Source: Gammaproteobacteria bacterium
GTDB lineage: Bacteria > Pseudomonadota > Gammaproteobacteria > Steroidobacterales > Steroidobacteraceae
Assembly: GCA_005877965.1 (NCBI GenBank)
Contig: VBNP01000117.1
Span: forward strand, 1 to 30,039
Length of the DNA: 30,039 bases
Direction: 5' to 3'
This document shows positions 1-8,281 of this stretch, in pieces; the stretch's first letter is position 1; each line of letters begins with the position of its first letter. A program made the position numbers and the translations under genes. The notes beneath the pieces are model-generated. The model searched no databases and was not told where the DNA came from. It saw only the letters and a program-made list of their open reading frames with translations.

Positions 1-609
1 CACTGTGGCCATCTGCGCACGGCGTTCGAGCTGTGGCAGGAGCTGCGGCTCGCTGAAGTGCGTTTCCTGCCCACCGGCAGCCCCCCGCATCGCGCCCGGC
101 TGTACGCGAGTCCCGAACGGCGGCTGCAGATGGTGCGGGCGGCGGTGGCGGATCAGCCGAGCTTCGTGGTCGATGACCGCGAAGTGCGCCGCAGCGGCGT
201 GTCGTATTCGGTGGACACGCTGACGGAGCTGCGCCGGGAGTATCCGCAGGCGTCGCTGTGTCTGCTGCTCGGGATGGATGCGTTTCTCGGCTTGCCCGAC
301 TGGCACCGCTGGCGGGAGCTCCTGACGCTGGCGCATATCGTGGTGGCTCACCGCCCGGGGTGGCGGGCCCCGACCACCGGTCCTCTGGGCGAGGTCATGG
401 TCGATCACGGCACCGGCGCGATCCGCGTGCTGCACGAGAGACCTTACGGGTGCGTGTACGTGCACGCGGTGACTCAGCTGGAGATTTCCTCGACCGAGCT
501 GCGTTCCCTCATCATCGCGGGCCGCGACCCGCGTTACCTCGTTCCCGACGAGGTGAGGCAGATCATCCTCGATACGAGGTGCTATGCTGCACAGCAAGAA
601 CTCGATTGA
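1..609 (+). CDS. nadD: Nicotinate-nucleotide adenylyltransferase NadD (5' end missing)
   Basis: Adenylates nicotinate mononucleotide to deamido-NAD in NAD synthesis; cytoplasmic. The frame is open from base 1, so the start lies outside the window; 202 residues are visible. The very first codons read HCGH, the HxGH nucleotidyl-transferase motif, so only roughly the first 15 residues should be missing. Further in are LLGMDAFLGLPDWHRW, typical of NadD, and near the C-terminus SSTELRSLI, matching the family's ISSTxIR motif. The stop TGA is at 607-609. It is followed after 33 bases by rsfS, the conserved nadD-rsfS-rlmH order of proteobacteria. Nothing unusual is seen in the visible part. Confidence 0.95.
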   Translation, partial: HCGHLRTAFELWQELRLAEVRFLPTGSPPHRARLYASPERRLQMVRAAVADQPSFVVDDREVRRSGVSYSVDTLTELRREYPQASLCLLLGMDAFLGLPDWHRWRELLTLAHIVVAHRPGWRAPTTGPLGEVMVDHGTGAIRVLHERPYGCVYVHAVTQLEISSTELRSLIIAGRDPRYLVPDEVRQIILDTRCYAAQQELD

Positions 610-642
610 CCGCTGAGGTTTCAGGAGAACTCACTTAAGCAC

Positions 643-1068
643 ATGATCACCCGCACACGCCTGCGCCCCAAGGAGGAGCGCGCCTCGCCGTTGCAGAACC
701 TCGTAACGGCCGCGCTCGATGATATGAAGGCTGCGAATGTCAGGGTGCTGGATGTGCGGGGCCTGACCGATATTGTCGACACGATGGTGATCGCGAGCGG
801 CAATTCCGACCGCCACGTGCGCTCGATCGCCGAGCGCGTGGTGGAGAAGGCCAAGGCGGCTGGCTTTCGGCCGCTCGGGACCGAGGGCGCCCGCGACGGG
901 GAATGGGTTCTCGTGGACCTGCAGGACGTCCTCGTGCACGTGATGCTGCCGCGGGTGCGCGAGTTTTATGGTCTCGAACGCCTCTGGGACAGCGGTCCGC
1001 TTGAGGCCGCGGTCCTGCCCCCGGCGATTTCCCGTGCGGCCGCACGGCGGCGGCGAACTTCGCGGTAG
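643..1068 (+). CDS. rsfS: Ribosomal silencing factor RsfS
   Basis: RsfS binds ribosomal protein L14 on the large subunit and blocks subunit joining in starvation or stationary phase (family knowledge). The 141-residue product carries the Oligomerisation/RsfS core: LDVRGLTDIVDTMVIASG, then SDRHVRSIAERV, then the C-terminal VLVHVMLPRVREFYGLERLW. The start is uncertain. ATG 643 has AGGAG at 621-625, about 17 bases away, which is far. An in-frame TTG at 691 sits 14 bases after a very strong AAGGAGGAG (670-678) and would begin LQNLVTAALDD, close to where the E. coli protein starts its conserved part. Downstream rlmH begins 9 bases after the stop, so the two are probably co-transcribed. The Arg-rich C-terminal tail is longer than usual. 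Confidence 0.93.
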   Translation: MITRTRLRPKEERASPLQNLVTAALDDMKAANVRVLDVRGLTDIVDTMVIASGNSDRHVRSIAERVVEKAKAAGFRPLGTEGARDGEWVLVDLQDVLVHVMLPRVREFYGLERLWDSGPLEAAVLPPAISRAAARRRRTSR

Positions 1069-1077
1069 CCGAAACCG

Positions 1078-1548
1078 ATGCGCGTGCGCGTGATCGCCGT
1101 GGGCACGCGCCTGCCCGCCTGGGTGCGCAGCGCCTGCGAAGACTACCTGGCCCGGTTCGCATCCCGCCTCGCCATATCGCTGGTCGAAATCGAGGCCGGC
1201 CCGCGCAGTGCCGGCGGCGGGGCGCACAGGGCCATTGCGGCTGAGGGCCAGCGCCTGCTCGGCGCCGTGCGCCCCGCCGATCATGTGGCCGTCCTCGATG
1301 AGCGCGGCACGCAGTTCTCCACCCGTGAGCTCGCGGCCTGGCTGCAGGAGCGCATGCAGCAGGGCGAGGATCTGGCGTTTCTGATCGGCGGCCCCGACGG
1401 GCTCGCCCCGGCAGTGCTCGCGCGCGGCAACTTCACCCTGTCGCTGTCACGCCTCACGCTGCCGCACGCGCTGGTGCGCGTACTGCTCGCCGAGCAGCTG
1501 TACCGCGCGCACAGCATACTCACCCATCACCCGTACCACCGCGACTGA
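1078..1548 (+). CDS. rlmH: 23S rRNA (pseudouridine1915-N3)-methyltransferase RlmH
   Basis: Methylates pseudouridine 1915 in helix 69 of 23S rRNA, using S-adenosylmethionine. It is a 156-residue SPOUT-fold protein of normal family length. Visible signatures are the N-terminal MRVRVIAVGTRLPAWV, the knot-region loop FLIGGPDG (residues about 101-108) and the C-terminal block LTLPHALVRVLLAEQLYRA followed by SILTHHPYHRD, nearly identical to the E. coli ending NHPYHRE. The stop overlaps the maf start in an ATGA junction, indicating translational coupling. Confidence 0.96.
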   Translation: MRVRVIAVGTRLPAWVRSACEDYLARFASRLAISLVEIEAGPRSAGGGAHRAIAAEGQRLLGAVRPADHVAVLDERGTQFSTRELAAWLQERMQQGEDLAFLIGGPDGLAPAVLARGNFTLSLSRLTLPHALVRVLLAEQLYRAHSILTHHPYHRD

Positions 1549-2159
1549 TGAAAGCGCACGACCCTGCACCGCTCGTGTGTCTCGCCTCGGCCTCCGACCG
1601 GCGCCGCGAGCTGCTGGCGCAGATCGGCGTGCCGCACGTGGTGAGCGCGGCGCACATCGACGAAGCGCTGCTGACCGGGGAGCGCGCGGCGGACTACGTG
1701 GTGCGCATGGCCTGCGCCAAGGCGCTCGCCGTGCGTGAGCGCGGCATGGCGCTGCCGGTGCTCGCCGCCGACACCACCGTGGTGGTCGATGAGATCCTGT
1801 GCGGCAAGCCCGCCGATGAGGGCGAGAGTCTTGCCATGCTCGAGCGGCTCTCCGGGCGCACGCACCAGGTGCTCACCGCCGTAGCGCTCGCCGCTCACGG
1901 CGCGGTGAGCTTGCGCCTGAGCGCGAGCGAGGTGCGCTTTCGGAGCCTGAGCCGCGCGGAATGCACGGCCTACTGGCGCACCGGCGAGCCGCGTGACAAG
2001 GCCGGCGGGTACGCGGTCCAGGGGCGCGCCGCGGTGTTCATCGAGCACCTGAACGGCAGTTACTCGGGAGTCATGGGTCTGCCGCTGTTTGAGACGGCCG
2101 AGCTGCTGCGTGAGGCGGGCGTGCCGTACTGGCGGCACGGCGCACGCGCGGGAGCGTAA
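1548..2159 (+). CDS. maf: Maf-family nucleotide pyrophosphatase (YhdE type, dTTP/UTP)
   Basis: Hydrolyses non-canonical or excess nucleoside triphosphates; the YhdE subgroup acts on dTTP/UTP and modified pyrimidines (family knowledge). The product has 203 residues. The N-terminal phosphate-binding stretch is LASASDRRRELLAQIG, followed by AADTTVVVDEILCGKPAD with the catalytic/metal Asp, then KAGGYAVQGRAAVFIEHL and NGSYSGVMGLPLFETAELL. The GSYSGVMGLPL block resembles YhdE more than YceF, so I favour the dTTP/UTP subgroup. ATG overlaps the rlmH stop by one base. rng starts 3 bases after the maf stop, the maf-rng pair known from many gammaproteobacteria. Confidence 0.94.
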   Translation: MKAHDPAPLVCLASASDRRRELLAQIGVPHVVSAAHIDEALLTGERAADYVVRMACAKALAVRERGMALPVLAADTTVVVDEILCGKPADEGESLAMLERLSGRTHQVLTAVALAAHGAVSLRLSASEVRFRSLSRAECTAYWRTGEPRDKAGGYAVQGRAAVFIEHLNGSYSGVMGLPLFETAELLREAGVPYWRHGARAGA

Positions 2160-2162
2160 GCG

Positions 2163-3647
2163 GTGAGCATCGAGATACTGGTCAACATCGCGCCGCGCGA
2201 GACCCGTGCCGCCATACTCGAGAACGGCGTGGTGCTGGAGATCCACATCGAGCGCACCAGCCGCCGCGGACTGGTGAGCAACCTGTACAAGGGGCGAGTG
2301 TCACGCGTGCTGCCCGGCATGCAGGCGGCGTTCGTGGAAATCGGCCTGGAGCGCACCGCGTTCCTGCACGCCGCCGACATCGCCGCCGCCGTCTCCGACG
2401 ACACCGGGGTGAGTGCGCCGTTGGCGAGCCAGCCGGCGGTGGAGGATATCCGGCGGCTGGTGACCTGCGGCGACGACATCCTGGTGCAGGTGATCAAGGA
2501 TCCCATGGGCACCAAGGGGGCGCGGCTCACCACTTTCATAGCCCTGCCGTCGCGCTACCTGGTCTACATGCCGCGTGGTGAGGCGATCGGGGTGTCGGCG
2601 CGCATCGAGGACGAGGCCGAACGCGCGCGACTGAAGACGGTGCTGGCGCAGCTGCTGACCCCTGGCGCGAGCGGCGGCTACATCGTGCGCACGGCGGCGC
2701 AGGGCGCCTCGCCCGACAGCCTGCGCGAGGACATGGCCTATCTCGCCAAGCTGTGGGATCACGTGCGCGCGCGTGCCGCCGAGGCGCCCCCCGGCACGGT
2801 GGTGCACGAGGACCTGCCCCTGAGCCTGCGCGTGCTGCGCGATGAGCTCGCCCGCGGCGTGAGCCGCGTACTGGTCGATTCGCCACGCGAGCACGAGCGT
2901 ATGCAGCAGTTCGCCGCCGCCTTCATGCCCGAGGCGGCCCCGGTCATCGAACTGTACGCCGGCGCGCGGCCGATACTCGACCTGAACGGCGTCGAGGAGG
3001 AGATCGCCAAGGCGCTCGACCGCAAGGTGCCGCTGAAGTCCGGCGGTCACCTGGTGATCGACCAGACCGAGGCGATGACCACCATCGACGTGAACACCGG
3101 CGCCTATGTGGGTCATCGCAATCTCGAGGAGACCATCTTCCGCACCAACCTCGAGGCGGCGGTGAGCATCGCGCGGCAACTGCGGCTGCGCAATCTCGGC
3201 GGCATCATCATCATCGACTTCATCGACATGCGCGATGAGCCGCACCGGCGCGCGGTGCTCAGCGCCCTGGAGCGCGCGCTGGCCGGCGATCGCGCCCAGA
3301 CCCACATCGTGAGCCTCTCGCCGCTCGGGCTCGTGGAGATGACCCGTAAGCGCACCCGCGAGAGCCTGGAACATCTGCTGTGTCAGCCGTGTCCAAGCTG
3401 CTCGGGGCACGGTTTCATCCGCACGCCCGAAACGGTGTGCAACGAGATTTTTCGGGAAATTGTGCGACAGAGCCGACAGTTTGCCAGTCGCGAGCTGCTG
3501 ATACTCGCTCACCAGGACGTCGTGGATCGCCTCCTGGATGAGGAGTCCGCCACCCTCGGCGAGCTCGAGGCGCAGGTCGGGCGTCCGATCCGCCTGCAGG
3601 TCGAGGCCCTCTACGGCGTTGATCACTACGACGTCGTACTCGTCTAA
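2163..3647 (+). CDS. rng: Ribonuclease G
   Basis: Endoribonuclease of the RNase E/G family that matures the 5' end of 16S rRNA and degrades some mRNAs. It has 494 residues, matching the E. coli enzyme, without the long RNase E scaffold. The N-terminal S1 domain (about residues 38-125) begins YKGRVSRVLPGMQAAFVEIG. The catalytic DNase I-like region has the two Mg-binding aspartates at about D309 (TTIDVNTGAYVG) and D352 (IIIIDFIDM). CQPCPSCSGHG supplies the CPxC zinc-link cysteines for dimerisation. GTG 2163 is chosen as start because GGAG (2151-2154) lies 8 bases upstream and it directly follows maf. Confidence 0.97.
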   Translation: MSIEILVNIAPRETRAAILENGVVLEIHIERTSRRGLVSNLYKGRVSRVLPGMQAAFVEIGLERTAFLHAADIAAAVSDDTGVSAPLASQPAVEDIRRLVTCGDDILVQVIKDPMGTKGARLTTFIALPSRYLVYMPRGEAIGVSARIEDEAERARLKTVLAQLLTPGASGGYIVRTAAQGASPDSLREDMAYLAKLWDHVRARAAEAPPGTVVHEDLPLSLRVLRDELARGVSRVLVDSPREHERMQQFAAAFMPEAAPVIELYAGARPILDLNGVEEEIAKALDRKVPLKSGGHLVIDQTEAMTTIDVNTGAYVGHRNLEETIFRTNLEAAVSIARQLRLRNLGGIIIIDFIDMRDEPHRRAVLSALERALAGDRAQTHIVSLSPLGLVEMTRKRTRESLEHLLCQPCPSCSGHGFIRTPETVCNEIFREIVRQSRQFASRELLILAHQDVVDRLLDEESATLGELEAQVGRPIRLQVEALYGVDHYDVVLV

Positions 3648-3657
3648 AGGCACAAGA

Positions 3658-6600
3658 GTGCGTGTGACGCGAGCAGAGCCTGCTGCCGGGCCGGTTGCCC
3701 TTGCCGCCGGAGGCGGCGCCGCGCCCCGGGCGGCGCGCACCGGGCTGCGGTTGGCGGCCTGGGGGCTGGGGGGCGGCGCCGTCCTGGGCGCGGTGGTGTT
3801 GGTCGCCTGCGAGCTGGCCGCGGCGCGCGTGCCGCAACACCGCGCCGCGCTCGAGGAGTTGATCCGCCAGCAGACCGGACTCAACGTGAACTTCAGCGAG
3901 CTCACCGTGCGCTGGGGCTGGTACGGTCCCGAGGCCGTGTTTCACAGTGTCGTGCTCGGTGAGCCCGGAGCCCGCGGGGCGCTGCTGCGCGCGCCGCAGC
4001 TCATCGTGGGTCTGGATGCCTGGCGCACGGTGCGCAGCGGCCGGCTGGAGGCCGGGCGCATCACGCTGGTGAATCCCGACATCGATCTGGGGGCCGGCGT
4101 GGGTGTGGCCGGCGCGCCTGGCGGCGGCGCTGCAGGCGACCCGGTGCTGAGCGCCGGCGCGCGGCTGTTGTCGCGCTGGCGGGACGGACGGATCGACATC
4201 GAGGGTGGAACGCTGCGCTGGCCCCGGGCGGGCGCGGCGCTCCCGCTCCTGAGCGTCAGGCACGCACAGCTGCGGCGGCTGGCTTCGTCCTGGAGTGCGG
4301 ACGCGCTGGTGCTGCTGCCCGCAAGCCTCGGTGCCAGCGCTCACCTGGCCCTGGTCGTGACGGGCGATCCCGCACGGCCGGCCGGCTCGAGCGGCAGCCT
4401 CAGTGTCGAAGGCCGCCTGCTCGAATTCGCCGGCTGGCGCGAGCTCATCGAATATCCGCCGCTGCGGCGCTACCTGCCGCAAGCGGGCCGGGGCAACCTC
4501 GAGCTGCACACCGAGTTCGCGCACGGACGCCTCCTCTCAGCCGACGGCAAGGTGCTGGCGCAGGCGCTCGAGTGGAGCCCGCCCGCCGCTGCGGCGGCGG
4601 CGCTCACCGTCGAGCGGCTGAGCAGTGCGTGGCGGCTCGCGCGGCTCGGCGCGCACTGGCACCTCGAGGTGCACGCGCTCGAGCTCGGTGAGCCCGCATC
4701 CGCACCCGCGACCCTCAGCGTCGACGCCGCGGCCGACGCCTCCTGGGCGCGCGGCACGGTGGACTCCGCGCCGCTCCCCGTGGTCGCCGCCATCGCGCGC
4801 TGGTATGCCCCGCAGCTGCCGCTGGCGGGGGTGGCGCTCGGCGGGGCGGTGCGCGAGCTGGCGTTCGACTGGAATGCGCGCCGCCCCGGGGGCGTACGTC
4901 TGCGAACGTCCGCGCAACTCGAAGACCTCACGGTCGCGACGCCCGCGCGCGACATGGTGCTCACCGGACTGACCGGGCACGTGTCGGGAGCCGACCAGCG
5001 CCTGGTGGCCGACCTGCAGGCGCACGCGGCGCAGCTCACCCTGGCGCGCCAGCCGCCCGTCGCGCTCGACGGTCTCGCGATCGCCGCGCGCCTCGCCATC
5101 GCCGCGGACGGCGGCGGCTGGCAAGTCAGCACCGATGACCTCGAGGTGCGGCGCGCGCAGCTGAGTGTTGCGGCCAGCGGCGCGATCGGCGCCGACGGCG
5201 CCGGCGGGCGGCCGCAGCTCAATGCGCACCTCGCTCTGAAGGACGCCGACGTGGCGTTGCTCGCCCGGCTGTTGGGTCCTCGCGCGCTGGCCGCGTTCGG
5301 CGCCGCCGCCGCTCGGCTCACCGCCGGCCGTATCGCGAGCGCGGATCTCGAGTGGCACGGTCCGCTCGACCCCGCGCGGCCGCCCTGGAGCCGTGGCGGG
5401 ACTGAATTCCGGGGCGCTGTGGGGCTGCGCGACGCGACCCTGGCAGGCTCAGATCCCTGGCCCGATACGCAGCACCTCGATGCGCGCCTCGAGTGGCACG
5501 GGCCGCACCTGCATGCGGCGATCGACGGCGGGCAGGTCGGGACGTTCCAGCTCGCCGCGGCGAGCGCCGAGTGGGACGCGCGTGGTCAGCGCGCCATGCA
5601 CCTCGCCGGGCGCGTCACCGGCAGCGCGCAGCAGGCGCTGGCGTGGCTGCGTGAACACCCGCAGCTGAGCGCCTACGCCCCCGGGTTGCAGGATGTCGAT
5701 CTGCGCGGTGACACGCTGCTCGATGTCGACGTGCTGGTGCCCGCGGCGGCGCACGCCACCGCGGCGGGCCAGCCCCGCGTACGTACGCGCGTCACGGCGC
5801 TGCTCGATGGCGTGCAGCTGCGTGCGGTGGCGGGCCTGCCGCCGATCGAGGTGCTGCGCGGCACGCTCGCCTTTGCCGTCGGCCACCTGCTGCCCTCGAC
5901 GCTGACCGGGCAGTGGCTGGGCGGCCCGGTCACCCTCGGCGTCGCGGAGCGGCGCGAGCCCGACGTCACCGCGCTCGCGATTTCGGGTCGCGGGCTGGTG
6001 GACGTGCGGCAGGCGGTGCTGGCGGCCGGGGCGAGCGACGATGCTCCGCTTGCCGGCAATGCCGAATGGAGCGCGCTGCTTACATTCCTGCCGGGTGCGG
6101 ATCCGGGCAGCTCGCGCTGGCGCGTGCGCGCGGATTCGAACCTGATCGGCGTCGCGAGCCGCCTGCCCGAGCCCTTTGCCAAGGCGCAGGGCGCGGTGCT
6201 GCCGCTGCACGTCGAAGTACAGGCCGGTGCCGACGCCGGGCTATTGCGCCTGAGCCTCGGCGAGCGGCTGCACGCCGCCGCGGCGCTCACTCGCAGCGGT
6301 GAGCTGTGGCGCATCGAGCGCGGCACGGTACGTCTCGCGTCCACGGCGCCGAGGCTGCCCGCGGAACCGGTGCTGTGGCTGGAAGGACGCCTCAGCCGCC
6401 TCGACCTGCCGGCGTATCTCGCTCTGTGGCGGCAGATCGGCCGGGATGCGGCGCTGCCCGCGTTGCGCGCGCGGCTGACGACCTCCCTCCAGGTGAGCAT
6501 CGCGGCAGAGGCGAGCCGCGCGGGCGGACAGCTGCGGCTGCAGTCCGCGGACTTCTCCGGCACGGCGCGCTGGCCGGCGGTGGTGAGCGGGGCTCATCCG

Positions 6601-7434
6601 GCGCTGCTGCACCTCGCCCGGCTCAAGGCGCAACCCGGTGACGCCGCACTCGGGGCGGGAATGTTGGCCGCACTCGCACCCGTTGCCCAGCTCTCCATCG
6701 ATGATCTGCAGTGGCAGGGCCGCTCGCTCGGCAGGTTCGGCGCGATGCTCGCAGCCCAGGCGGACGTGCTCGAGGTGAGCGAGTTGCACCTGGCCGGTGA
6801 GAACGAGGACACGCGCGGCACGCTGCAATGCCGGGATGGCCTGTGCCGCCTGCAGTTCAGCCTCGACAGCCGCAATGCCGCGGCCACGCTGTCGGCCTTC
6901 GGCTTCCGGCCGGACCTCGACGCGAGCCGCGCGCGGCTGCAGGGTGAGTTGCAATGGCCGCAGCAGGCGCCCGCCTCCCTTGCAACGCTCGACGGACGCC
7001 TCCATATGCAACTCGAGCAGGGTGTGACGCGCCCCGCGGGCGTGGACTCGGCAGGGGTTCCCTTCGCGCTGCTGGCCGTGCCGGCGCTGACCGCGGGCAT
7101 GAGCCCGGGGCTGAACTTCTCGAGCCTGACGGCGGACTTCATGCTGCACGACGGGCAGGCGACGACCTCGGACCTGCATTTCGACGGTGACACGGAGATC
7201 CTGGTGCGCGGCCGCACGGGGCTCCTCGCGCAGGACTACGATGAGCAGGCGTGGATCCTGCGCGGCGAGGAGCGGCTGCCGGCCGCCGTGCGCCGGCTCG
7301 GACCGACGCCCAAAGTTGCGGCGGCGTGGCTGTCGCTGCGCGAGTTGTTCGGTGGATCGGCCGCGGATCGCTCGCGTGCGGCGCTGCGTCTGCGCGGCAC
7401 CTGGGATGACCCGATCGTGACGCCTGCCGAATGA
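3658..7434 (+). CDS. yhdP: YhdP family AsmA-like envelope protein
   Basis: A 1258-residue protein, close to E. coli YhdP (about 1266). YhdP, TamB and YdbH are AsmA-like proteins that bridge the inner and outer membranes and are implicated in phospholipid transport (established for E. coli). The N-terminus has one membrane anchor (residues about 26-48, GLGGGAVLGAVVLVACEL), followed by QTGLNVNFSELTVRWGWYGPE, the usual DUF3971/TIGR02099 entry. The rest is a long run of alternating beta-strand-like segments rich in Ala, Leu, Arg and Gly. The C-terminal part LNFSSLTADFMLHDGQATT is typical of the AsmA-like C domain. The reading frame is open far upstream; GTG 3658 is chosen because it lies after the rng stop with AAAGG 7 bases before it. 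The stop overlaps an ATG just before the nit gene. Confidence 0.92.
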   Translation: MRVTRAEPAAGPVALAAGGGAAPRAARTGLRLAAWGLGGGAVLGAVVLVACELAAARVPQHRAALEELIRQQTGLNVNFSELTVRWGWYGPEAVFHSVVLGEPGARGALLRAPQLIVGLDAWRTVRSGRLEAGRITLVNPDIDLGAGVGVAGAPGGGAAGDPVLSAGARLLSRWRDGRIDIEGGTLRWPRAGAALPLLSVRHAQLRRLASSWSADALVLLPASLGASAHLALVVTGDPARPAGSSGSLSVEGRLLEFAGWRELIEYPPLRRYLPQAGRGNLELHTEFAHGRLLSADGKVLAQALEWSPPAAAAAALTVERLSSAWRLARLGAHWHLEVHALELGEPASAPATLSVDAAADASWARGTVDSAPLPVVAAIARWYAPQLPLAGVALGGAVRELAFDWNARRPGGVRLRTSAQLEDLTVATPARDMVLTGLTGHVSGADQRLVADLQAHAAQLTLARQPPVALDGLAIAARLAIAADGGGWQVSTDDLEVRRAQLSVAASGAIGADGAGGRPQLNAHLALKDADVALLARLLGPRALAAFGAAAARLTAGRIASADLEWHGPLDPARPPWSRGGTEFRGAVGLRDATLAGSDPWPDTQHLDARLEWHGPHLHAAIDGGQVGTFQLAAASAEWDARGQRAMHLAGRVTGSAQQALAWLREHPQLSAYAPGLQDVDLRGDTLLDVDVLVPAAAHATAAGQPRVRTRVTALLDGVQLRAVAGLPPIEVLRGTLAFAVGHLLPSTLTGQWLGGPVTLGVAERREPDVTALAISGRGLVDVRQAVLAAGASDDAPLAGNAEWSALLTFLPGADPGSSRWRVRADSNLIGVASRLPEPFAKAQGAVLPLHVEVQAGADAGLLRLSLGERLHAAAALTRSGELWRIERGTVRLASTAPRLPAEPVLWLEGRLSRLDLPAYLALWRQIGRDAALPALRARLTTSLQVSIAAEASRAGGQLRLQSADFSGTARWPAVVSGAHPALLHLARLKAQPGDAALGAGMLAALAPVAQLSIDDLQWQGRSLGRFGAMLAAQADVLEVSELHLAGENEDTRGTLQCRDGLCRLQFSLDSRNAAATLSAFGFRPDLDASRARLQGELQWPQQAPASLATLDGRLHMQLEQGVTRPAGVDSAGVPFALLAVPALTAGMSPGLNFSSLTADFMLHDGQATTSDLHFDGDTEILVRGRTGLLAQDYDEQAWILRGEERLPAAVRRLGPTPKVAAAWLSLRELFGGSAADRSRAALRLRGTWDDPIVTPAE

Positions 7435-7442
7435 GGTGCCGG

Positions 7443-8270
7443 ATGAAGATAGCCGCAATACAGATGACGTCCGGACCGGACGTGACGGCGAACCTCGAGC
7501 AGGCGCGCGCGCTGCTCGAGGAGGCGGCGGGCCGCGGCGCACGACTCGCGGCGCTGCCTGAGAATTTCTCCTTCATGGGTCTGAAGGACGCCGACAAGCG
7601 CGGCGTGGCGGAAGCGGACGGCGGCGGCCCGGCGCAGGATTTCCTGGCGGCGAGCGCGCGGCGGCTGCGTCTGTGGATTGTGGGCGGCACGATACCGCTG
7701 CGCGGCGGTGCCGACGGGCGCGTGGCGGCCGCCTCGCTGGTGTACGACTCCGACGGGCAGCGCGTCGCCCGCTACGACAAGATCCACCTGTTCGATGTCG
7801 ATATTCCCGGGCGTGCCGAGAGCTACCGGGAGTCGGCGCATGTCGCTCCCGGCTCGAGTCCCGCGGTAATCGACACGCCCGCGGGCCGGCTGGGGCTGTC
7901 GGTGTGCTACGACGTGCGGTTTCCGGAGCTTTACCGGCACCTGAGCGCGGCCGGCGCGCAACTGCTGGCGGTGCCATCGGCGTTCACCAGCCCCACCGGG
8001 CGCGCGCACTGGGAGACCCTGGTGCGTGCCCGGGCCATCGAGAATCTCTGTTATGTTGTGGCGCCGGCGCAGTCCGGCTTCCATCCGAGTGGACGCGAGA
8101 CTTACGGCGACAGCATGATCGTGGATTACTGGGGACGAGTCCTGCAGCGCGTGCCGCGCGGCCGCGGCTGCGCCGTGGCGGAAGTGGATCTGGCGCAGCA
8201 GATGGGCGTGCGCGAGAGCTTTCCGGCGCTGCTGCACCGCGCCCCGGCGGACGGAAATACCTGTCCGTGA
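7443..8270 (+). CDS. Nit-type carbon-nitrogen hydrolase (deaminated glutathione amidase-like)
   Basis: Nitrilase-superfamily amidase of 275 residues. The catalytic Glu-Lys-Cys triad is visible: E40 in LPENFSFMG, K113 in YDKIHLFDVDI and C155 in LSVCYDVRFPELYRHL. The Nit branch (YbeM, Nit1) removes deaminated glutathione, and gene neighbourhoods of this type (yhdP-nit-tldD) are common in gammaproteobacteria. The substrate is inferred from that branch. ATG 7443 is preferred over 7431 because GAGGTG lies just upstream and the protein then begins MKIAAIQMTSG as the family does. Its TGA overlaps a possible GTG start of tldD. Confidence 0.92.
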   Translation: MKIAAIQMTSGPDVTANLEQARALLEEAAGRGARLAALPENFSFMGLKDADKRGVAEADGGGPAQDFLAASARRLRLWIVGGTIPLRGGADGRVAAASLVYDSDGQRVARYDKIHLFDVDIPGRAESYRESAHVAPGSSPAVIDTPAGRLGLSVCYDVRFPELYRHLSAAGAQLLAVPSAFTSPTGRAHWETLVRARAIENLCYVVAPAQSGFHPSGRETYGDSMIVDYWGRVLQRVPRGRGCAVAEVDLAQQMGVRESFPALLHRAPADGNTCP

Positions 8271-8281
8271 GTGAGGCCTCC

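Noticed and set aside
2301..3905. 534-codon open frame on the minus strand
   Set aside because: It lies opposite rng and yhdP; long antisense frames are expected in DNA of this GC content, and the product has no recognisable fold and a biased composition.
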